From: DASPLH01 sp035627675
Lineage (GTDB): Bacteria > Acidobacteriota > Terriglobia > Terriglobales > Acidobacteriaceae
NCBI GenBank assembly: GCA_035627675.1
Contig: DASPLH010000190.1
Location: 1-11,369 of the forward strand
DNA: 11,369 nucleotides
Direction of reading: 5' to 3'
The translations under genes and the position numbers were made by a program. This document shows, piece by piece, positions 1 through 4,184 of the stretch. The notes under the pieces were generated by a model that was not told the DNA's origin, searched no databases, and saw nothing but the letters and a program-made list of their open reading frames with translations. Positions within the stretch are counted from its first letter, which is position 1. Each line of letters starts with the position of its first letter.

Positions 1-36
1 GTCTTCCTTCGTGCGCCTTAGTGTCCTTTGTGGTGA
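1..36 (-). repeat. Degenerate short tandem repeat (ACnAAGG units)
   Basis: Read on the minus strand, these bases form three imperfect units of about 10 nt, each with the core ACnAAGG (ACAAAGG, ACTAAGG, ACGAAGG). No gene is visible over them. They lie at the window edge upstream of the ribA promoter. Similar CACAAAGG-type strings are, from memory, scattered in intergenic DNA of several environmental phyla, so this may be a copy of a dispersed low-complexity repeat. The array may continue outside the window. Confidence 0.4.
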
Positions 37-96
37 ATCTCGCACTTCCGAAACTCCCGAAACCGCTGTTCCGAAACCCCCCGCTGTCAAACCCTC

Positions 97-109
97 TATA
101 ATTGAGTTG
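97..109 (+). promoter_or_regulatory. ribA promoter: consensus -10, predicted leaderless start
   Basis: TATAAT at 97-102 is a perfect -10 hexamer. It is followed by exactly 6 nt and then the GTG start of ribA at 109, so the expected transcription start falls on the start codon. No SD sequence is present between them. No convincing -35 hexamer is seen at 17-18 bp spacing. Three copies of CCGAAAC (48-54, 57-63, 71-77) lie just upstream, the last near the -35 position. No FMN riboswitch is visible ahead of this riboflavin gene. Confidence 0.6.
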
Positions 110-750
110 TGAGCTCTTCCCAGGTCACAAAGATCGCCGAAGCCGATTTCCCCACGCGCTGGGGACACTTCCGCATTCTCGGCTTCGAAGGCTATTTCCC
201 CGAGGCGACGACCGATCCCGCTCCCGCCGGCATTGACCGCCGCAAGGAGTCGGCTGTCGTCCTCGTCATGGGCGACATCCATTCCACGCCGCCGCTCGTG
301 CGCATCCATTCGCAGTGCCTTACCGGAGACGTCTTCGGCTCGCTGCGCTGCGACTGCCGCCAGCAGCTCGAACTCGCGTTGCACTCCATCGCCAAGAGCG
401 GCACCGGAGTCCTCATCTACGAACAGCAGGAAGGACGCGGCATCGGCCTCATGCCGAAGCTCCAGGCCTACGAACTACAGGACCAGGGACTCGACACCAT
501 CGAGGCTAACGAGAAGTTGGGATTCAAGTCTGACTGCCGCGAATACAACCTGCCCGTCGAGGTGCTCAAGGCGCTCGACCTGAAGCAGATTCGCCTGCTG
601 TCGAACAATCCTGAGAAAGTAGCGGCCGTAGAGCGAGCCGGCATCAAGGTCGTAGAGCGCGTTTCCGCCGAAGTCGAACCCTCCGAACACGCACAGCGCT
701 ACCTCGACACCAAGCGCGCCAAGATGGGCCACCTCTTCACCGTGAAGTAA
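109..750 (+). CDS. ribA: GTP cyclohydrolase II (RibA), single-domain
   Basis: This enzyme opens GTP to 2,5-diamino-6-ribosylamino-4-pyrimidinone 5'-phosphate, formate and pyrophosphate, the first step of riboflavin synthesis in the cytosol. The 213-residue length suits a stand-alone RibA; there is no RibB (DHBP synthase) domain, so that activity must be encoded elsewhere. The zinc site is clear: Cys70, Cys81 and Cys83 in a C-x10-C-x-C pattern (HSQCLTGDVFGSLRCDC). The substrate motif YEQQEGRGIGL (104-114), the LQDQGLDTIEAN block near 123-134 and RLLSNNPEK (162-170) are all family hallmarks, and the C-terminus ends with the usual YLDTKRAKMGHLF. The start is GTG at 109, directly after a TATAAT box with no SD. 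It converges on the DUF2520 gene. Confidence 0.96.
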   Translation: MSSSQVTKIAEADFPTRWGHFRILGFEGYFPEATTDPAPAGIDRRKESAVVLVMGDIHSTPPLVRIHSQCLTGDVFGSLRCDCRQQLELALHSIAKSGTGVLIYEQQEGRGIGLMPKLQAYELQDQGLDTIEANEKLGFKSDCREYNLPVEVLKALDLKQIRLLSNNPEKVAAVERAGIKVVERVSAEVEPSEHAQRYLDTKRAKMGHLFTVK

Positions 751-800
751 GAAAAGGTTCAGAGACCGCCCGAGCGAAGCGAGGCCGGGCCTGCTTCTAG

Positions 801-834
801 CCCAGGGCGTCGGGCGAAGCCCGAAAGCCCTGGG
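801..834. terminator. Long inverted repeat between convergent genes (possible two-way terminator or dispersed repeat)
   Basis: CCCAGGGC (801-808) pairs perfectly with GCCCTGGG (827-834). Inside, CGGGC (811-815) pairs with GCCCG (819-823) around a GAA loop, leaving a small gt/aaa internal loop. A second, weaker hairpin precedes it (GCCCG 768-772 with CGGGC 786-790). It lies between the 3' ends of ribA and the DUF2520 gene, where it could end both transcripts, but neither side has a T-tract, so classical intrinsic termination is doubtful. It may instead be a copy of a genome-wide palindromic repeat. The sequence differs from the GGTGCCCCAC family elsewhere in the window. Confidence 0.5.
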
Positions 835-893
835 GTACCGACCGCGCCAAGAACCACCAGCCCGAGCACGGCGCTTTCTCCAGCCGCGCGAGG

Positions 894-917
894 CCTCAGC
901 ACCTCAGCACCTCAACG
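894..917. repeat. Tandem octamer, three units
   Basis: CCTCAGCA occurs twice in tandem (894-901, 902-909), followed by a diverged third unit, CCTCAACG (910-917). The third unit overlaps the last codons and the TGA stop (912-914, minus strand) of the DUF2520 gene. On the minus strand each of the three units contains a TGA, but the period of 8 places them in different frames. This is a simple slippage-prone repeat at a gene end. Confidence 0.6.
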
Positions 918-1745
918 CAACAACTTCTCCAACTCCCGCTTCCTGCCCACCTTCAGCTTCTTCACCGCGTATCGTGCCAGTGTGCGATAGACCTCGGCTT
1001 CGTCGCCACGTAACGAACGCAGGTGCTTCTCGATGGTCTTCACGTCTCCGCGCAACATCGGACCCGAGAACGCCGCCTGCGCCCCGGCGGCGAAGTAGTT
1101 GGCGATCGTCCGCTCAACGATCGGATGCATGATCTGTTGCGCGTCCCGCGCGCGGATCCCCGCCTCGGCCGCAACTCCCTCGGCCGCGCGCAACTGGCTC
1201 ACGATCAGCGGAGAGACCATCGCGCCGAACGCGTGATACAGAGCCTTCTTGTCTTTTGCGATCTTCAGCGTGCGCCCGCCTACGGCCTTCACGAAGGACA
1301 ACGCCACCCGCACGGCCGCCGCGTCGCCCTCGACGGCGAACCACACATCCCGCAGGTCCGTCTGACGACCGGCTACGAAACTCATCATCGGGTGCAAGCT
1401 CGCCACCGCTGCTCCGCGCCGCTTCAGCGGCCGTAGGACGTCGCTCGCCAGCGCTCCCGCCGAGTGCAGCACGGTCACGCCCTTCCATGATCTCGCCTTA
1501 GCCAACTCCGCCGCGCAGCCGGCAATGGCGTCGTCGCTGACGGCGATCCACACGACATCGGAATCCCAACGCGCCGTTTCCGGAGTAGCTGCCTGTGAGC
1601 CCACCTTTCGGGCCAGCGCCTCGGCCCGCCGCCGATGGCGTCCTGCGACCTCCGTGATCGTGTAACCCGCCGCATGCAGCGCCTGGGCCATGCCGGTAGC
1701 GAGCGCTCCGGCTCCGAGGAATGAGATTGTCGGCTTGCGAGTCAC
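912..1745 (-). CDS. Rossmann-like / DUF2520 NAD(P)-binding protein
   Basis: The 277-residue protein has an N-terminal Rossmann fold with ISFLGAGALATGMAQAL (7-23) and an Arg at 36 after the second strand that would fit NADP(H). This is followed by VVWIAVSDDAI (64-74) and VTVLHSAGAL (90-99). A conserved block SLHPMMSF (116-123) and a helical C-terminal half with LYHAFGAMVSPL (169-180) and SGPMLRGD (227-234) match the Rossmann-like plus DUF2520 architecture related to pyrroline-5-carboxylate reductases and F420-dependent reductases. The substrate is unknown to me and no function beyond a predicted dehydrogenase or reductase is claimed. It starts at GTG 1745 with no SD but with an extended -10 exactly 6 nt upstream. 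It is divergent from hpf and convergent with ribA. Confidence 0.9.
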   Translation of the reverse strand: MTRKPTISFLGAGALATGMAQALHAAGYTITEVAGRHRRRAEALARKVGSQAATPETARWDSDVVWIAVSDDAIAGCAAELAKARSWKGVTVLHSAGALASDVLRPLKRRGAAVASLHPMMSFVAGRQTDLRDVWFAVEGDAAAVRVALSFVKAVGGRTLKIAKDKKALYHAFGAMVSPLIVSQLRAAEGVAAEAGIRARDAQQIMHPIVERTIANYFAAGAQAAFSGPMLRGDVKTIEKHLRSLRGDEAEVYRTLARYAVKKLKVGRKRELEKLLR

Positions 1746-1760
1746 GGGCGAAGCATAGCA
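1746..1760 (-). promoter_or_regulatory. Promoter of the DUF2520 gene: extended -10, predicted leaderless
   Basis: On the minus strand TGC-TATGCT (1760 down to 1752) is an extended -10 element (TGn plus TAnnnT). It is followed by exactly 6 nt (1751-1746) and the GTG start at 1745. There is no SD, and no good -35 was seen at 17-18 bp, as is common with extended -10 promoters. The predicted transcript starts on the start codon. Confidence 0.55.
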
Positions 1761-1870
1761 GCTCAGCCCTCAGCTTTCGAGCCACTGCCGGTGCTCCCGC
1801 CCACCGTGGTCCCCATCATTACCGACGTACTGATTTGTCACCCCGCCCACTAGCCGACTTGCACCCGCGG

Positions 1871-1879
1871 TGGTATAAC
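1871..1879 (+). promoter_or_regulatory. Extended -10 element upstream of hpf (second promoter)
   Basis: TGG-TATAAC is an extended -10 (TGn followed by 5 of 6 bases of TATAAT). The expected start is near 1886, giving a leader of about 220 nt before the hpf ATG at 2108. No -35 at the right distance is evident. The first transcribed bases would enter the 1886-1917 hairpin directly. Whether it serves hpf or a separate short RNA cannot be told from sequence. Confidence 0.45.
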
Positions 1880-1885
1880 CGAAAG

Positions 1886-1962
1886 CCCCAGAGCCGTTCC
1901 CGTAACGGGTCTTGGGGACGGCGTCGCTCCGTCCTCGGCTTCGAGCCGCTGAACGGACGCCG
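1886..1962 (+). other. Strongly foldable segment (candidate structured leader or small RNA)
   Basis: Two adjacent structures can form. In the first, CCCCA (1886-1890) pairs with TGGGG (1913-1917), enclosing CCGTT (1894-1898) paired with AACGG (1904-1908). In the second, CGGCGTC (1919-1925) pairs perfectly with GACGCCG (1956-1962), enclosing CGGCT-TCG-AGCCG (1936-1948). A competing hairpin is GGACGG (1916-1921) with CCGTCC (1929-1934). The structures begin where the upstream extended -10 predicts the RNA 5' end. I do not recognise a known riboswitch or RNA family. GC-rich DNA folds easily, so function is unproven. Confidence 0.4.
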
Positions 1963-1978
1963 CAGTAAACTTGCCAAA

Positions 1979-2006
1979 TAACGTTTATTACGGGTGTTGC
2001 CGATAA
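1979..2006 (+). promoter_or_regulatory. Sigma-28 (FliA)-like promoter of hpf
   Basis: GCCGATAA at 1999-2006 is identical to the sigma-28 -10 consensus. TAACGTTT at 1979-1986 matches 7 of 8 positions of the -35 consensus TAAAGTTT. The spacer is 12 nt instead of the usual 11. The predicted start is near 2012, giving a leader of about 95 nt to the hpf ATG. The match suggests that hpf may respond to a FliA/WhiG-type sigma factor. A vegetative promoter is also present upstream. No sigma gene lies in this window to corroborate it. Confidence 0.5.
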
Positions 2007-2045
2007 CCTCCAAAGCGGGGACGGCGCGGCCCGGAACGCAGGATT

Positions 2046-2107
2046 CTGCCGATTGTGCATCCGCAAGGCAGGGCCCCAACGAGTACCCCCCGAAAGGAGG
2101 GGAGCGA
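2046..2107 (+). promoter_or_regulatory. hpf leader hairpins, one burying the Shine-Dalgarno
   Basis: A first hairpin pairs CTGCC-TTGTG (2046-2050, 2053-2057) with CGCAA-GGCAG (2062-2066, 2067-2071), with a 2-nt GA bulge and a 4-nt loop. A second pairs CCCCCC (2086-2091) with GGAGGG (2096-2101) around a GAAA tetraloop, with one C-A mismatch. That stem contains the perfect SD AAGGAGG (2094-2100), which sits 7 nt before the ATG at 2108. If it forms, ribosome access to hpf mRNA would be limited. The pairing is visible in the sequence; the regulatory role is inference. Confidence 0.5.
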
Positions 2108-2701
2108 ATGAACGTCGAGTACACCGGCAGGCAATTTGAGATCACTCCCGCTATCCGGAAACATTGCGAATCCGGTCTTACCAAGCTGAGCAAAATCCTC
2201 GGAGAAACCTTTAAGAGCAAAGTCATTCTGACTGCGGAAAAGCAGCGCCGCATCGCTGAAATCACGATCACGCGCCGCCGCAAGGCCATCGTCGGCCTCG
2301 CCGAATCCACCGATATGACGGTTGCCATCGGCGAGGCGCTCGATCACATCGAGAAGCAGGCGCTCAAGCACAACGGACGCAAGCGCGACACCAAGCGCGA
2401 AGAGAAGGCGCAATGGAAACGCGAGGCTCCGGAAGTCGAACTCCAGATGGCCGTCGGCGCCACGGCCTCGACCGCAGTGCCCGTCGTGGTACACAAGTTC
2501 CCGCAGCAGACACGGACGACCGAGGCGCACCTCATCCGCACACAGGACGCCGTCGCGCTCCGTCCCATGACGATCGAGGAAGCCGTCAAGGAATGCGAAT
2601 TCCGCGATCGCGACGTGTTCGTCTTTCGCGATAAGCAGGGCACAACTCGCGTGCTGCACCGCACCCGCGACGGCAAGTTGGAGCTGATCGAGGTCCCATA
2701 G
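2108..2701 (+). CDS. hpf: Ribosome hibernation promoting factor, long form (HPF)
   Basis: HPF binds the 30S decoding channel in starved cells and, in its long form, dimerises 70S ribosomes into inactive 100S particles. The 197-residue product has the N-terminal S30AE/HPF domain (about 1-100: MNVEYTGRQFEITPAIRKH, VGLAESTDMTVAIGEALDHI, then a basic tail KHNGRKRDTKREEK). A linker and the C-terminal dimerisation domain follow (about 140-197: LIRTQDAVALRPMTIEEAV, DVFVFRDKQG, DGKLELIEV). The ATG at 2108 is chosen because a perfect AAGGAGG lies 7 nt upstream and the family begins here; the frame is open further upstream but without homology. It has two possible promoters, a hairpin over the SD and an intrinsic terminator, so it is probably transcribed as a single gene. 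It is followed by rapZ, a common pairing around the rpoN-hpf-rapZ region, though no rpoN is present here. Confidence 0.95.
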   Translation: MNVEYTGRQFEITPAIRKHCESGLTKLSKILGETFKSKVILTAEKQRRIAEITITRRRKAIVGLAESTDMTVAIGEALDHIEKQALKHNGRKRDTKREEKAQWKREAPEVELQMAVGATASTAVPVVVHKFPQQTRTTEAHLIRTQDAVALRPMTIEEAVKECEFRDRDVFVFRDKQGTTRVLHRTRDGKLELIEVP

Positions 2702-2734
2702 CCTGCCCAGGCAGTTGCCTAAGAACAGTTCATC

Positions 2735-2765
2735 AAGGGGCGCTTTCGAGCGTCCCTTTCCATTT
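2735..2765 (+). terminator. Intrinsic terminator of hpf
   Basis: AAGGGGCGCT (2735-2744) pairs with AGCGTCCCTT (2749-2758) around a TTCG loop. This makes a 10-bp stem with one G-T wobble. It is followed by a T-rich stretch (tttccattt). It lies 34 nt after the hpf stop and is the best intrinsic terminator in the window. Confidence 0.75.
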
Positions 2766-2768
2766 GCT

Positions 2769-2859
2769 GGTGCCCCACATCTGCTCGCGTAGCGAGCAAA
2801 TGTGGGAGTAGCGCCCGCTATGTCCCACGTTCGCCAAAAGAGAGCGGACGTGGGGCACC
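2769..2859. repeat. GGTGCCCCAC hairpin repeat, locus 1 (inverted pair)
   Basis: This 91-bp element is bounded by 10-bp perfect inverted ends, GGTGCCCCAC (2769-2778) and GTGGGGCACC (2850-2859). It is two units head to head. Unit a (2769-2806, plus) folds as CCCACAT with ATGTGGG, with an inner GCTCGC/GCGAGC stem. Unit b (2824-2859, reading on minus) folds as CCCACGT with ACGTGGG and carries the TTGGCGAA core shared with loci 2 and 3. It lies between the hpf terminator and the rapZ promoter. The arrangement resembles bipartite REP elements. Confidence 0.85.
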
Positions 2860-2928
2860 GAAGGCCCGCGATGTGCGGTTTGATGTGGGCGTGAATCCGA
2901 GTTGTATCGCGCACCGGCACTTCTGAGT

Positions 2929-2941
2929 TACAGTACGCACA
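2929..2941 (+). promoter_or_regulatory. rapZ promoter: -10 with predicted leaderless start
   Basis: TACAGT (2929-2934) fits TAnnnT and matches TATAAT at 4 of 6 positions. Exactly 6 nt separate it from the ATG at 2941. No SD precedes the ATG. A TTGTAT at 2902-2907 is 21 bp away, too far for a normal -35. The support comes mainly from sharing the same spacing with three other genes in the window. Confidence 0.45.
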
Positions 2942-3888
2942 TGTCCCCCACGCCGCGCCGGAAGAAACCTAATCGCGTCGATCTTCGGAGCAAGCGCCTG
3001 CGCGTGCGTGGCGCCAAGGGCGCCCAGCGCCGGTCGAAGCTGGTCATCATCACCGGCCTGAGCGGATCAGGAAAGATCTCGGCGCTGAAAGTGTTCGAGG
3101 ATCTTGGCTACTACTCGGTCGACAACCTGCCGGTTGAGCTGATTCCGGCCTTTGCCGGGCTGCTCGGCGAGTCGCGAGAGCCGCTCAATGGCGCGATGGT
3201 CGTGGACATCCGCGAGGGACGCGGGCGTATCGACCGCCTCCCCGCGATCGTCAAGGATCTCAAGAAGAAGCTCGACGTAACTCTCCTGTTTCTCGACACC
3301 AGCAACAGCGTGCTGCTGCGGCGCTTCAGCGAAACGCGCCGTCCGCATCCGCTGAAGAGCGCCGGCTCGGTCGAGCGCTCCATCGATGACGAGCGGCGCC
3401 GGTTGGAGCCCATCCGCAACGTCGCGGACATCATTCTCGACACCTCGAAGTTCAACGTCCACGAACTCCGGGCGCACATCAACGAGGCATTCACCGAAGG
3501 CGGCGGCAACGGCAGGTCCATCCTGGTCTCGACCGTCAGCTTCGGTTTCAAGAACGGCGTGCCCGAGGGCGCGGACCTGGTGTTCGACGTGCGGTTCCTG
3601 CCGAACCCGCACTTCATTCCCGAGTACCGCCCGATGACGGGCAAGGACCCGAAGGTCGCAAAGTACATCCGCTCGTTCCCGCAGACGCAGGAGTTCATCA
3701 CCCGCATCTCGGACCTGCTCGTGTACCTTCTGCCGCACTACATCGAAGAAGGAAAGAGCTACCTGACGATCGGCGTTGGTTGCACGGGGGGACAGCACCG
3801 GTCCGTCATGATCGCGGAGGAACTCAAGAAGCGGCTCGACAAGGCGGGCTACCGCGTAAAGGTCGAACACCGCGACTGCCCGCACTAG
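2941..3888 (+). CDS. rapZ: RapZ/YvcJ-family P-loop RNase adapter protein
   Basis: RapZ-family proteins are nucleotide-binding. In E. coli RapZ directs RNase E to the GlmZ small RNA and controls glucosamine-6-phosphate synthesis; the target in this lineage is unknown. The 315 residues include the P-loop region IITGLSGSGK (36-45) followed by VFEDLGYYSVDNLP (51-64), the block FLDTSNSVLLRRFSETRRPHPL (117-138), and the C-terminal signature GCTGGQHRSV (280-289) with a final EHRDCPH. Two features are odd. The Walker A Ser/Thr after GSGK is Ile46 (GSGKIS), and a strongly basic extension of about 30 residues precedes the P-loop, making it longer than E. coli RapZ (284). The ATG at 2941 is preferred because a -10 element lies 6 nt upstream; the frame is open to a TTG at 2902 without support. 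Confidence 0.94.
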   Translation: MSPTPRRKKPNRVDLRSKRLRVRGAKGAQRRSKLVIITGLSGSGKISALKVFEDLGYYSVDNLPVELIPAFAGLLGESREPLNGAMVVDIREGRGRIDRLPAIVKDLKKKLDVTLLFLDTSNSVLLRRFSETRRPHPLKSAGSVERSIDDERRRLEPIRNVADIILDTSKFNVHELRAHINEAFTEGGGNGRSILVSTVSFGFKNGVPEGADLVFDVRFLPNPHFIPEYRPMTGKDPKVAKYIRSFPQTQEFITRISDLLVYLLPHYIEEGKSYLTIGVGCTGGQHRSVMIAEELKKRLDKAGYRVKVEHRDCPH

Positions 3889-3907
3889 TCAGTAGTGAGC
3901 GCGGCCC

Positions 3908-3963
3908 GGTGCCCCACGTCCGCCCGCATTTGGCGAACGTGGGATTGAGCCAGTGCCCCACAC
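3908..3963 (+). repeat. GGTGCCCCAC hairpin repeat, locus 2 (one full unit plus a remnant)
   Basis: The full unit spans 3908-3943. CCCACGT (3913-3919) pairs with ACGTGGG (3937-3943), and inside CGCC (3921-3924) pairs with GGCG (3932-3935). It starts 19 nt after the rapZ stop. A second GTGCCCCACAC begins at 3953 but lacks a matching right arm; a different small hairpin, CGGGA-acga-TCCCG, follows at 3974-3987. The rest of the 296-bp gap to the ABC transporter shows only a possible promoter. Confidence 0.85.
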
Positions 3964-4104
3964 CCGGCGAGATCGGGAACGATCCCGCATCAGCTCCTTC
4001 GTCGGGCTCCGGGAATGCCACGCTGTAAAGACCCTACCCCGTCCAGTTGTGGCCTAAGCCGCGATTTCGGGGCACAACGTGCGCCAGAGCTGCTCGAACT
4101 CGGC

Positions 4105-4110
4105 TAGAAT
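4105..4110 (+). promoter_or_regulatory. Candidate -10 of the ABC transporter-yicC-gmk-rpoZ operon
   Basis: TAGAAT matches 5 of 6 bases of the -10 consensus, with expected start near 4117 and a leader of about 68 nt to the ATG at 4185. No good -35 is seen at 17 bp. It is the best promoter-like hexamer in the gap after the repeat. The gene it serves has a GAGG SD at 4175-4178, so this transcript would carry a conventional leader. Confidence 0.4.
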
Positions 4111-4184
4111 TAAGGTTTGCCGGACAAATATTCCATCCCCGTCTCCCGGGGTTCACGCGTGTCTGAGCGCAGCCGAGGTCACCG

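Larger units (their letters stand above)
1746..2107. other. Divergent regulatory gap between the DUF2520 gene and hpf
   Basis: This 362-bp stretch holds no credible gene. Open frames cross it but have no SD, no recognisable motif and no family resemblance. It contains the minus-strand extended -10 of the DUF2520 gene, a plus-strand extended -10 (1871-1879), a densely self-complementary segment (1886-1962), a sigma-28-like promoter (1979-2006) and the folded hpf leader up to the start codon at 2108. Each is listed separately. Confidence 0.8.

Noticed and set aside
1988..2920. A 310-codon antisense open frame opposite hpf
   Set aside because: The HPF frame has strong domain evidence and a perfect SD. 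The antisense frame has none and begins in the repeat region.
3780..4028. A short plus-strand open frame ending after rapZ
   Set aside because: It reads through the out-of-frame end of rapZ and the repeat at 3908-3963, which explains its Val-Pro-His and Ala-Asn-Val phrases. It is not a gene.
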